A DNA stretch of 64,000 nucleotides from VYFG01 sp965221795. GTDB lineage: Bacteria > Pseudomonadota > Gammaproteobacteria > Arenicellales > Poriferihabitantaceae. Within the stretch, counting starts at the first letter, position 1; every line of letters begins with the position of its first letter. A model generated the notes under the pieces. That model was not told the DNA's origin. It saw nothing but the letters and a program-made list of their open reading frames with translations, and did no database searches. Positions 51,225-59,293 of the stretch are shown in pieces. The DNA lies in assembly GCA_965221795.1 (NCBI GenBank), contig OZ244914.1:1550001-1614000 (forward strand), given 5' to 3'. Made by a program: the position numbers and the translations under genes.

Positions 51225-51455
51225 AGGTGCCAAGACGGATAGGCAACCACAAAAAAGCAAGCCACTGAAAACAACAACAGGAACAGGGCGCGAGAATAGA
51301 ATATCGGTCAGGCTCTGCCGAGCCACCCGGCTACCGCTGCTCCAAGGCCATCTTGTGATATTTTCCTCTTATGTGCGAATCTTTCGGCAGCGTCATTGCA
51401 TCGGAGTACTCGTGCAATCGAATAGCCCTTTCAGTGTTCACGAGATCTTGTTGAG
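51225..51455 (+). repeat. Direct repeat, right copy flanking the catabolic island
   Basis: Decayed copy of 34274-34790. Block 1 (51225-51337) matches the first codons and upstream bases of the metallophosphoesterase gene at about 86%, but the start codon reads TAT instead of CAT (plus strand). Block 2 (51341-51455) matches the further upstream region, with some insertions of its own (e.g. about 51367-51390). The roughly 310 bases that separate the blocks in the left copy are missing here. It has the same orientation as the left copy and no intact gene. Confidence 0.7.
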
Positions 51456-51475
51456 GTAACAGAGGATGAATAGTG

Positions 51476-51763
51476 ATGAGTCACAAGAAATTACTCTGGG
51501 TGATCGAGTATGCGTCCGAAAAGCAATGGACGAAAAAGCATATCACGGTGCGGATGGTTCTGGACGCCGGTGCAAGCCAAAAGGACGGGCAGCCCATATG
51601 GCTATGCCATAATCACAACCTAGAATTTGTATTTGATCGGTCCTCTGGGGAAATGAAGGGACACAAGATTCCGCTCCAACGACCCGCGAATACGCCGTTA
51701 AGCCGCATGGAGACCAATCTGCGACCCGTGAGAACGATACCGGTGAAACGACCGAACAATTAG
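51476..51763 (+). CDS. Hypothetical protein upstream of the ubiquitin-like operon
   Basis: A 95-residue frame from the ATG at 51476 (a GTG precedes it at 51473). The product MSHKKLLWVIEYASEKQWTK is charged and soluble, with no transmembrane segment and no recognised domain. CHNHNLEFVF in the middle and a basic C-terminus (RTIPVKRPNN) can be noted. It precedes the next small gene by 30 bp on the same strand, so the two may form an operon. A relation to the ubiquitin-like system is possible only from proximity. Confidence 0.45.
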   Translation: MSHKKLLWVIEYASEKQWTKKHITVRMVLDAGASQKDGQPIWLCHNHNLEFVFDRSSGEMKGHKIPLQRPANTPLSRMETNLRPVRTIPVKRPNN

Positions 51764-51793
51764 TACAGATGCGACCAAACCAGAGAGGAACAT

Positions 51794-52015
51794 ATGAACA
51801 GTAGGCTGATTAACTACCTCGACCTGAAAGGTGCCAAGGCACTGGATGACGACATAATGGAAGCCTACGCGACGTCAATGAAGGAACGGACGATTCCCGA
51901 CATCGAAAAGGAGGTAAGGAAGAACGAGGAACGGGCCGCCGAGATGCGATTCTCGACGGGCTCGGCCACAAGGCGCCAGAAGGCTGTCGCGCGGAAGAAA
52001 GGGAAACAGGCGTAA
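51794..52015 (+). CDS. Small charged hypothetical protein
   Basis: A 73-residue frame with a good ribosome-binding site (GAGAGGAACAT before the ATG at 51794). The product is helical and highly charged: MNSRLINYLDLKGAKALDDD, a central EKEVRKNEERAAEMR, and a basic tail RRQKAVARKKGKQA. Such basic tails often contact nucleic acid, but no domain is recognised. It converges with the XRE regulator gene, whose stop lies 40 bp downstream. Good start signals and protein-like sequence argue that it is real. Confidence 0.55.
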   Translation: MNSRLINYLDLKGAKALDDDIMEAYATSMKERTIPDIEKEVRKNEERAAEMRFSTGSATRRQKAVARKKGKQA

Positions 52016-52054
52016 GGAGCGGAGAAAGGACCCCGAATCTTGCCATCGCCGAAA

Positions 52055-52414
52055 CTAGCGATCTTCGCTTTGGCGTCTGAAGCGGTCATAGGCTGCCGTG
52101 ATGATGGTCTCCAGCGCATCAGCGCTGGTGCGATCAAGGTTGGGGTCCTCGCGGAGTAGTTTGGAGACCATGGCGACCGGTTCTCGCACGCGGCGTGGTG
52201 TGGATATGAATTCGACAGGGTCGAGTCCTGACCAGGCCGACAGGGCGGTGAGGCTGGCGGCATCGGGCTGGCGGCCGTGCGACATGCGGGAGAGGGTAGT
52301 CTGGGAGACGCCAGTCTGCTCGCTTACGGCCTTCCACGTGGTGTTGCGCACCTTTACCGTAGTGCTGAGAGCGGCATAGAAGGATGGAAAATCGAATCGA
52401 TTGCGTTGAGTCAT
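52055..52414 (-). CDS. XRE-family (helix-turn-helix) regulator of the ubiquitin-like operon
   Basis: A 119-residue protein from the ATG at 52414 (MTQRNRFDFPSFYAAL); the frame is open to 52609, but that extension is antisense to the promoter region. The helix-turn-helix reads WKAVSEQTGVSQTTLSRMSH, with the second helix Q-T-T-L-S-R, followed by PDAASLTALSAWSGLDPVEF as in Cro/CI-type domains. The C-terminal SADALETIITAAYDRFRRQ is a conserved-looking helix. It is divergent from the Ubl gene, separated by 194 bp, and probably controls it. Similar XRE genes accompany related multiubiquitin loci as I recall. Confidence 0.8.
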   Translation of the reverse strand: MTQRNRFDFPSFYAALSTTVKVRNTTWKAVSEQTGVSQTTLSRMSHGRQPDAASLTALSAWSGLDPVEFISTPRRVREPVAMVSKLLREDPNLDRTSADALETIITAAYDRFRRQSEDR

Positions 52415-52541
52415 ACCACGCACTCCGACGACATGCAGGCGAAGAGTTGAACGGGAATTGGCCGGGATGCCATAGGTACTGATGGGTTCATGCACATGTT
52501 CAGTATCTTTCAAGATGGCTAAAGAAATTGCGAAAAAACAA

Positions 52542-52570
52542 TTAACGTGCTGTTTCGGAACCACTATATT
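52542..52570 (+). promoter_or_regulatory. Predicted promoter of the Ubl-E2-E1/JAB operon
   Basis: TTAACG (52542-52547) and TATATT (52565-52570) with 17-bp spacing, 38 bases before the Ubl ATG. Two small dyads are nearby: AATTG/CAATT (about 52526-52543) overlapping the -35, which could be the site of the divergent XRE regulator, and CATG repeats near 52490. The prediction is from consensus matching only. Confidence 0.35.
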
Positions 52571-52608
52571 CTTGCTCATCAGCAACTTTATGTCAAGTAG
52601 GCAATTCA

Positions 52609-52920
52609 ATGATGACGAATGCAGAAGTAAGTGGACCCGGTAATGACAGGGCCACGAAGACTGAGGAGGGCCTCAGTATAGAGCCGAAGAAGGTCGAGAT
52701 CGAGGTTAACGGCAAGCAAGTCCAGATGATGCTGAAGGGGCCGGCGTCGGGACTGGAAATCAAAAGTGCGGCGATAGAGCAGGGCGTCGGCATCACCGTG
52801 AAATTTGTCTTGCAACAGGAGATGCCGAATGGCACCGGCAAGGTTATCGGAGACGATGACAAGATCGATATCCGAGAACATTTGAACTTCACGGCCATCG
52901 AGCCCGATGACAACAGCTGA
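52609..52920 (+). CDS. Ubiquitin-like protein of the multiubiquitin family (single Ubl domain)
   Basis: A 103-residue protein; start at 52609 or the adjacent ATG. After about 25 disordered residues comes one beta-grasp-like unit: KKVEIEVNGKQVQMMLKG, SGLEIKSAAIEQGVGIT, FVLQQEMPNGTGKVIGDDD, and KIDIREHLNFTAIEPDDNS. The E-I-x-V-N-G-K start, the G-x-E-I-K-x-A helix and the terminal V/I-x-F-x-A-I strand match the bacterial multiubiquitin (PF14452-type) pattern. There is no terminal Gly-Gly; the protein ends with an acidic tail. It overlaps the E2-like gene start (TGATG). Confidence 0.75.
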   Translation: MMTNAEVSGPGNDRATKTEEGLSIEPKKVEIEVNGKQVQMMLKGPASGLEIKSAAIEQGVGITVKFVLQQEMPNGTGKVIGDDDKIDIREHLNFTAIEPDDNS

Positions 52921-53322
52921 TGTGGGGATATGGTGTGAAGGCGGAAGTTGGCGAAGCGATCGAAGAGCTGAAACGCGCCTTTCCCTCTTCGGAGTTCGCG
53001 GTGAGCGAAGATGGAGAGGGAGGAGCCTACGTGGTGGTCGAGAGGGTGGTCATCGGTGCGCGCTACGATCCTGAGCATTCCTGGCTGGGGGGGGGCATAT
53101 TCCTGCCCAATACCCATACGCCGATATCTATCCGGTGTTCATGGACGCTGCAGTGCGGCGTCGGGACGGCAACACTTTTGAAGCGCCGATCACGGAGGGA
53201 CATAATTTCTGCGGGCGTCTGGCAATCCAGATCTCCCGACGTAACAACCGGATAGGGAATTCCGGCAGACCGCCGTAGCCAAGTACCTGAAGATCCTCGA
53301 TTTCCTAGATAAGGCTCCATGA
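52920..53322 (+). pseudogene. E2-like conjugating protein, frameshifted twice
   Basis: The frame from 52920 reads EAIEELKRAFPSSEFAVSED and ARYDPEHSWLGG, then loses sense after a run of nine G (53087-53095). In the next frame the sequence becomes HIPAQYPYADIYPVFMDAAV, DGNTFEAPITEGHNFCGRLA and IQISRRNNRIG, an E2-like core. A second shift within about 53250-53270 gives QTAVAKYLKILDFLDKAP, whose TGA overlaps the JAB-E1 ATG as ATGA. This overlap shows the intended C-terminus. In known E2-like relatives the reactive residue lies near the HNFCGR/ISRRNN region. The gene is either inactivated, phase-variable at the G run, or carries sequencing errors. Confidence 0.65.
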
Positions 53323-54689
53323 AGAGCGGACCAACATGCGATGTCATGATCAGGAAAGAGGATCACGACCGCCTGATGGCGCATCTGTTTCCGGGTGATG
53401 GCGATGAATACGGTGCGGTACTGAGAGCAGGGATCGTGTCCTGTGGAACCGGGCTTCGCCTGCTGGTCAATGCCATGGAGCTGGCTAGGGTGAATACAGA
53501 CTACGTTTCAGGAAAATACGGCTACCGGGCGCTGGATCCGGCATTGATCCACCGGCAGATCGTGCGATGCCGTGACGAGCGTATGGCATACCTGGCGGTA
53601 CACAATCACGGGTCCGACAGATCCGTGCGCTTCAGCAAAGTCGACATGGACTCGCATGAACGGGGCTATCCGGCACTACTCGACATCGGTAAAGGCGTAC
53701 CAGTCGGCGCGCTAGTCTTCGGGCGACGCGCTGTGGCTGCAGACGTCTGGATGCCCGATGGCACGCGTCGAGAGCTTGGGTCCTACCGAGTCATCGGACA
53801 AACCATCAGAAGTCTCTATGCCAACCCTCAGCGTGCGGCGGCGGCAGGCGAGGCCTTCGACCGGCAGGTGCGCATGTTCGGGGATTCAGGGCAGGCTGTG
53901 CTGGAGGCGAGTAAAGTGGCAGTGGTGGGTCTGGGCGGGGGTGGGTCCCTGGTCGCGGAATATCTCGCCCGTCTGGGCGTCGGACAGCTTGTTCTGGTCG
54001 ACCTTGATGTCATCGAGGATACAAACCTATCCAGGGTCGTCGGCGCGACGCAGACGGATGTCGAAACCGGCCAGTTCAAGACGCAGATCGCTGTACGACA
54101 CCTTCGGGAAGCAAGACAAAATATTCAGTTGGAAGCGATTCAGGGCGACATTGCGCAAGACTCTATCGCCATGAAGTTAAGGGACTGTGACTTCATTTTC
54201 CTGGCGGCAGACTCCATGCGGGGCCGACTTGTAGTGAACGCGCTGGTACATCAGTACCTGATTCCTGCCGTACAGTTGGGCGCTAAGGTCAGATCGGGTA
54301 CGGACGGCTTGATCGAGGAAGTGATGTGTGCGGTCCGGCAACTGAGGCCGGGAATGGGTTGTCTATGGTGTAACGGGCTGATCGATGGAACGCAGTTAGC
54401 CATCGAGGCAAAGACGGATGAGGAACACAAGGCCCAAGACTACGGCGTCAGAGAACCCAACCCCAGCGTGATTACGCTCAATGCCGTAGCTGCAGGACAG
54501 GCGGTGAACGACTTCTTGTTCGATTTCCTTGATTTGCGGCCAGAAGACAACACTGTTGTGTATCAACACCATCATTTTCTGCGCCATATCGTGCAAAAAG
54601 TGACCCCCCGCAAGGATCCGAACTGTCGGGAATGTGGGCGGCGACTGGGCATGGGTGATGTAATGGCCCTGCCGACAACGACAGGATAA
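53319..54689 (+). CDS. JAB deubiquitinase-like / E1 (ThiF) fusion protein
   Basis: A 456-residue two-domain protein. The N-terminal JAB/MPN domain has a JAMM-like zinc site: Glu near residue 30, then HNHGSDRSVRFSKVD with His95, His97, Ser106 and Asp109. The C-terminal ThiF/E1 domain has VAVVGLGGGGSLVAEYLARL (about 200), the VLVDLDVIEDTNLSR nucleotide segment, and a zinc ribbon of GCLWCNG (about 346) with NCRECGR (about 434). Such fusions couple adenylation of a ubiquitin-like protein with its processing or removal. It is coupled to the E2-like gene by ATGA, making a Ubl-E2-JAB/E1 operon similar to Bil/Bub-type bacterial conjugation systems. Confidence 0.85.
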   Translation: MKSGPTCDVMIRKEDHDRLMAHLFPGDGDEYGAVLRAGIVSCGTGLRLLVNAMELARVNTDYVSGKYGYRALDPALIHRQIVRCRDERMAYLAVHNHGSDRSVRFSKVDMDSHERGYPALLDIGKGVPVGALVFGRRAVAADVWMPDGTRRELGSYRVIGQTIRSLYANPQRAAAAGEAFDRQVRMFGDSGQAVLEASKVAVVGLGGGGSLVAEYLARLGVGQLVLVDLDVIEDTNLSRVVGATQTDVETGQFKTQIAVRHLREARQNIQLEAIQGDIAQDSIAMKLRDCDFIFLAADSMRGRLVVNALVHQYLIPAVQLGAKVRSGTDGLIEEVMCAVRQLRPGMGCLWCNGLIDGTQLAIEAKTDEEHKAQDYGVREPNPSVITLNAVAAGQAVNDFLFDFLDLRPEDNTVVYQHHHFLRHIVQKVTPRKDPNCRECGRRLGMGDVMALPTTTG

Positions 54690-54829
54690 AACGTTTGTCA
54701 CGATGGTATAAACGGACTCATCCAGGCCAGCACAAACATGTCCTCAACCGACCTTAGCTGCACTATAACAGCGTCTTGTTCGCATCTTTCTGCAGGGACG
54801 GTATCCAGCATCTGGGCGAGGGTGGTCCA

Positions 54830-55201
54830 TTATTCTGATGCGAGAAACCGTTCCGGTTCCACATCCCGGCGGCATTGAAAAATGGACTTGCACAGGTGTT
54901 CGCCGAATGGGGTCATCCTCCAGAACTCTACCAAGCCGAACATCTTCTTCAGGACATCCAAAGCACGGTTTACCGTCTTGATCATGTCCTTGAGTCCGTA
55001 CTGGGACGATAGAATATCGCCTTCCCTTACATCGGGCACTTTCAGGTCGTAGTGCACGGGAAGAATGTCCTTCCCGAAAATATGGCGGTAGTGTGACCAC
55101 TGCTGGCCTTCCTGGTAAATACCACCATATATCCCCGCAGGTAGCGTTCGGCAGGATCGGGCACGGTCGGGAGAAACATCGCCATGACGGCCGATGGTCA
55201 T
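54830..55201 (-). CDS. Hypothetical protein
   Basis: A 123-residue frame. The N-terminal 20 residues are not convincing, but from about residue 22 it reads as protein: GIYGGIYQEGQQWSHYRHIF, HYDLKVPDVREGDILSSQYG and KTVNRALDVLKKMFGLVEFW. It has no transmembrane segment and no recognised domain. The true start may be downstream or lost. It lies between the ubiquitin-like operon and pyk on the minus strand, converging on the JAB-E1 gene. I cannot assign a function. Confidence 0.4.
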   Translation of the reverse strand: MTIGRHGDVSPDRARSCRTLPAGIYGGIYQEGQQWSHYRHIFGKDILPVHYDLKVPDVREGDILSSQYGLKDMIKTVNRALDVLKKMFGLVEFWRMTPFGEHLCKSIFQCRRDVEPERFLASE

Positions 55202-55405
55202 CCACCGGAACTTCCGCGAGGCCCGGTTCTGGACAACACCGGCCTTGACTTCGGAGGGGTATGACCAGACGCCGAACTTGCATCAGAGTCGTCGGATACC
55301 ACAAATCGATCCTTGCAGGATCTTCTGCGGCGCTGCGGGATTGTCTTTCCCCGGGCCATCGGATTGCCCCTATAATCGGGCCCGTCCATTTCCATTCCCT
55401 TGATC

Positions 55406-56836
55406 ATGCCCCAGCCCGTTCGACTGCGAAAGACCAAGGTGGTCGCCACCATTGGTCCGGCTTGTGACGAAGTGAACACGATCTGCTCCATGATTCGAGC
55501 TGGCATGAATGTCGCCCGGCTCAACATGTCGCATGGGAGTACCGACTCACATGCCGCCACCCTCAAGAGAATACGGGAAGCCGCACATCGTACCGAGGCC
55601 ACGGTGGCGATCATGGTGGACAATCGGGGGCGGGAGATCCGAACCGGGCATCTGGGAACCGGCAGTGCGCACCTGGCCCAAGGCTCCATGTTCCATCTGT
55701 ACGGAGATGACCGACCGGGAGATGACACGGGCGTGTCCCTCAGCTATCCCAGGCTGCATCAACAGGTCCAGATCGGGGACCAGATTCTGTTGGATGATGG
55801 CCAGATTGAGCTGTGTGTGGAAGGTACAGATGGTGCCGCTGTGATTTGCCGGATTGTTTGTGGCGGAATACTGAAAAACGCCCGGGGGGTCAATCTCCCG
55901 GACAATCCACACGTGCTGGATGACCTCGAGTACGATGATTCACCGGAGGTGGATTTCGCTGCTACCCACTCGGTGGAATATTTTGCCGCCTCCTTTGTTC
56001 GCACCGGCGAGGAAGTCCGGGCCCTCCGGGAACGGTTTGCCCGGCGCGGTGCGGACATTGCCATCATTGCCAAGATCGAAAGCCGAGAGGGAGCACGGAA
56101 CCTGATTGATATCATTGACGCCGCCAATGGCATTATGGTGGCCCGTGGCGACCTCGGGGTAGAACTGAAGATGGGCGAAGGGCCCAAAATCCAGAAACAG
56201 ATCATTCGGGCCACGGTCTCGCGTGGCAAGCCGGTAATCACCGCGACCCAAATGCTGGACTCCATGGAACGCAACCCCCGTCCGACCCGGGCGGAAGTGA
56301 ACGATGTCGCCAATGCGATCTTTGACGGCTCTTCCGCGGTCATGTTATCTGGCGAAACTGCTTCCGGCACCCGCCCGGTGGAGTCGGTTGGCATCATGGC
56401 CCAGTTGGCTCTGGAAGCCGAATCTGGCCTGGATGAGTACGGCTATCTGCAGCGAATTGAAGCCCTTCCTTCCAATGAAGTGACCGAGGCCGTCGCCCAA
56501 GCCTCAATCACCATGGCGAACCACCTTAATGCGGCCGCCATCATCGCCCTCACCGAGACCGGATTCACGGCGCGCCAGATTTCCAAATACCGCCCCCGGA
56601 GCTCGATTCTGGCCGTCACGTCCTCTCATGCCGTTGTACAACGCCTGGCCATGAATTGGGGTGTAATCGGCATACAATACGAGGGAACGGGGGAGGACCG
56701 ACATCGGATCCGGTTTGCACTGGACCATGCCAAAGCCTCCGGCCACGTCCACCCAGGGGACTTGGTTATCCTGACTGCTGGTCATTCCCGGGAAGCCGGA
56801 AGTACCAATCTGATCCGGGTACTCAGCGTCGAATAG
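55406..56836 (+). CDS. pyk: Pyruvate kinase
   Basis: Converts phosphoenolpyruvate and ADP to pyruvate and ATP. The 476-residue protein from the ATG at 55406 (MPQPVRLRKTKVVATIGPAC) has GMNVARLNMSHGS, IIAKIESREGARNLIDI with the catalytic lysine, and IMVARGDLGVELKMGEGPKIQ. The metal-binding and substrate segment is VITATQMLDSMERNPRPTRAE with DVANAIFDGSSAVMLSGETA. The usual DTKGPEIRTG segment reads VDNRGREIRTG; the glutamate linked to K+ dependence in characterised kinases is kept. The C-terminal domain is complete. A TTG two codons upstream is also open. It is separated from the flanking genes by accessory DNA on the left and converges on the ABC importer. Confidence 0.96.
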   Translation: MPQPVRLRKTKVVATIGPACDEVNTICSMIRAGMNVARLNMSHGSTDSHAATLKRIREAAHRTEATVAIMVDNRGREIRTGHLGTGSAHLAQGSMFHLYGDDRPGDDTGVSLSYPRLHQQVQIGDQILLDDGQIELCVEGTDGAAVICRIVCGGILKNARGVNLPDNPHVLDDLEYDDSPEVDFAATHSVEYFAASFVRTGEEVRALRERFARRGADIAIIAKIESREGARNLIDIIDAANGIMVARGDLGVELKMGEGPKIQKQIIRATVSRGKPVITATQMLDSMERNPRPTRAEVNDVANAIFDGSSAVMLSGETASGTRPVESVGIMAQLALEAESGLDEYGYLQRIEALPSNEVTEAVAQASITMANHLNAAAIIALTETGFTARQISKYRPRSSILAVTSSHAVVQRLAMNWGVIGIQYEGTGEDRHRIRFALDHAKASGHVHPGDLVILTAGHSREAGSTNLIRVLSVE

Positions 56837-56930
56837 TACCCATTTCGGCCCTGTCGACGAACGATGTTGGCGGGCCACCGGGCATGGCAACAGCTGGGCT
56901 GCCATAAGCGAATAGCTTCGGGCTCCACCT

Positions 56931-58451
56931 TCATCCCTGCGCAGAAGATGCATTTACCATGCCAGTTCTCTTCAAAAACCCCCTCATGGCAACACGAAGC
57001 CGGCCAGCCGAAGGGCGGCTTCCGTCGGGAAAAGGTGCGACTTGTGGGGCCTTGAGGTCAATGCATTGATGGGCCCAGGACCTGGCCATTGCGCGATCGT
57101 GTGTCACCAGAACAATGGCGATTTTTTCTTCCTCGGCGATCTCGCCCAGCAGCTTCATCGTACCCTGTTGCGTGATCGGATCAAGGCGTGAGGTGGGCTC
57201 GTCCGCAAGCAGAACTCGGGGGCGGACTGTCAGTGCCCGTGCAATAGAAATTCGTTGCAATTCTCCGCCCGAAACCGCATCCGGACGACGGTACAAAAGG
57301 ACCGGATCAATCCCCAGGCGCTCCAGAATGCCGACCACATGGGACCAGTCCACCCCCTGAATCCGGGCGACATCCTGCAATGAACAGGACAGGGGCAAGA
57401 GGGCCGGAAAAGCCGCCGGAGGGTCCTGATAGAGTTTCTGTATGCCGGTGGTCCCAAGGTGAGGCGCTCGCCAGAGTGTCCCTTGGGAGGTCCTTCGAAG
57501 TCCTGCGAGGGTATCCAGCAGCGAGGTTTTCCCGACGCCACTGGGCCCCGTGATCGCTACCCGCTCGCCCGCATGAAGCGTGAGGGAGAAGTGTTTGAGC
57601 AATACACGGTCACCGCGCTCTACCGTCAGGGAATCCGCCAAGAGCACCGGATCACTAAGGGGGCTTGGGCGGGCGCGTGGCCAGCAGGCCGGATCTGCAT
57701 CCAACAGGTTTTGGGTGTACCGAGCAGTTGGGGAAACCAGTACCGTACGGGAAGGACCCCGCTCCACCACCCGGCCTTCCTTGAGAATAAGCACTTCGCC
57801 TCCGAGACGATGTGCTTCGGCAATGTGATGTGTAATCACGACCAGGGCCCCACCCGCTTGGGGAATCTGAGCAAGCAACGAAACCACCTTGGCATGGTGC
57901 GCAGTATCCAGGCCCTTCGTCGGCTCGTCTGCGAGCAAGGTCGGTGCGCCTCCGGCGGTCGCGGCCGCAAACGCGACTCGCTGCGCCATTCCTCCAGAAA
58001 GCATGCCAGGGAGATGCCGTTCGGCTCCCTTCAGTCCAAGTGCGTGGAACGCCCGATCAGTCGCCTGCAGGGCGGCTCGTCTCGTCAGGCCCGCCACAAA
58101 CTGGTGCGCTTCTGACACTTGTGAGCCAGACGACATCAGCGGGTCGAGTGCACACCAAGGCTCTTGCGGGAGGACGGCCAACTGTCTTCCCCAAAGGGCC
58201 GCACGCTCGCCCGATGTGAGGAGTGCGACCGGCCTGCCGTACACGGTAATATCGCCTTCGGCCCGCAAGCCGGGATGCAAGATCCCCAGGATCGCTTGCA
58301 CAGCGAGGCTCTTGCCGGCTCCGGTTTCCCCAACGATTAGGAGCGTGCCGCCTTCCCGGACGTGAAAACTGACTGGCCCGAGCAAGCACTCGGGGCCGGA
58401 AAAGACCCGGAGAGCTTGCACTGCAATGGCGATTCGATCCGGGGCCTTCAT
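56931..58451 (-). CDS. Fused two-domain ATPase of a peptide/nickel-type ABC importer
   Basis: About 506 residues from the ATG at 58451 (MKAPDRIAIAVQALRV); the frame is open to 58508. Domain 1: VGETGAGKSLAVQAI, MLSGGMAQRVAFAAA and LLADEPTKGLDTAH. Domain 2: TGPSGVGKTSLLDTL, AVSGGELQRISIARAL and VLLADEPTSRLDPITQ. The order corresponds to DppD-DppF or NikD-NikE fused in one chain, as in some GsiA/YejF-type proteins. The start overlaps the permease stop as ATGA. It is the last gene of a four-gene importer operon. Substrate class (oligopeptide, nickel or another) is not resolved. Confidence 0.93.
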   Translation of the reverse strand: MKAPDRIAIAVQALRVFSGPECLLGPVSFHVREGGTLLIVGETGAGKSLAVQAILGILHPGLRAEGDITVYGRPVALLTSGERAALWGRQLAVLPQEPWCALDPLMSSGSQVSEAHQFVAGLTRRAALQATDRAFHALGLKGAERHLPGMLSGGMAQRVAFAAATAGGAPTLLADEPTKGLDTAHHAKVVSLLAQIPQAGGALVVITHHIAEAHRLGGEVLILKEGRVVERGPSRTVLVSPTARYTQNLLDADPACWPRARPSPLSDPVLLADSLTVERGDRVLLKHFSLTLHAGERVAITGPSGVGKTSLLDTLAGLRRTSQGTLWRAPHLGTTGIQKLYQDPPAAFPALLPLSCSLQDVARIQGVDWSHVVGILERLGIDPVLLYRRPDAVSGGELQRISIARALTVRPRVLLADEPTSRLDPITQQGTMKLLGEIAEEEKIAIVLVTHDRAMARSWAHQCIDLKAPQVAPFPDGSRPSAGRLRVAMRGFLKRTGMVNASSAQG

Positions 58452-59293
58452 GTTCGCACCCCACCACCGACCGACAGATGCAGGGCCAACACAGTGACGA
58501 ACAGGCAAGCGACCGGCTGCAGGATCAGGAACGGTGCCTCACGCCAGTAGGGCAAGAGCTCGGTCATCATGACCCCCCATTCGGCAGTCGGTGGCCGTAT
58601 TCCCACACTCACAAACCCCAGCGCAGCGACCGCCGTCACGGCCGTAGCCGCCCCAAAGGCGGCGATCGTCAGAAGCCCGGGGCCGATTTCCGGGACCAGG
58701 TGGCGCCGGACAATCATTGCGGGCCCCAGTCCCAGGAGCTGGGATGCCTCCACCGCCGGTGCGGCCAGGACAATCCGCACACGCTGGCGGGTGTACCGAA
58801 AATACTCGACCCAGAGTGTGAGCGAAATCCCCATATAGAGAGTCCACCAGGACCCTGGCGAGATCGCGGCCAGCATCAGGACCAGAAGAAGCCCGGGCAA
58901 AGCAAGCACGGCATCCGCAAACGCAGCGAGAAGTCGATCTGACCAGCCCCCTAGCCAGGCTGCCATAATGCCCAGAACCGTTCCGGGCAAAGCCGCCGTA
59001 ATGACAGAAAGTCCGGCCAGGGACAGGGATAGCTGGGCTCCCGACAGAAGCCGTGCCGCCATGTCACGGCCGAGATGGTCGGTACCCAGCAGGTGCCGGG
59101 AGCTCGGGCCTTGCAAGGCCTCCAAGAGCGATTGCCGAGCCGGATCCTGGCCGACAAGGTCAGGGCCCATCGCAGCCCCCAGAGCCAGCGCCATGAGCAG
59201 GGTGCATCCCATGATCCTGCCAGGGGGGAATGCCGGACGACTGACCGGCAAACGGGAATGTGCCATACCCGCCCTCTCCGTTCGATCCCTCAT
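58448..59293 (-). CDS. ABC importer permease, DppC/NikC-like
   Basis: A 281-residue inner-membrane permease. The N-terminal helix PGRIMGCTLLMALALGAAMG is followed by SSRHLLGTDHLGRDMAARLL, the diagnostic G-T-D-x-L-G-R-D motif of the DppC/OppC branch. The ATPase-contacting EAA segment reads EASQLLGLGPAMIVRRHLVP. Five to six helices are visible. It overlaps the DppB-like gene by four bases and the ATPase gene by four bases, so the operon is translationally coupled throughout. Confidence 0.93.
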   Translation of the reverse strand: MRDRTERAGMAHSRLPVSRPAFPPGRIMGCTLLMALALGAAMGPDLVGQDPARQSLLEALQGPSSRHLLGTDHLGRDMAARLLSGAQLSLSLAGLSVITAALPGTVLGIMAAWLGGWSDRLLAAFADAVLALPGLLLVLMLAAISPGSWWTLYMGISLTLWVEYFRYTRQRVRIVLAAPAVEASQLLGLGPAMIVRRHLVPEIGPGLLTIAAFGAATAVTAVAALGFVSVGIRPPTAEWGVMMTELLPYWREAPFLILQPVACLFVTVLALHLSVGGGVRT

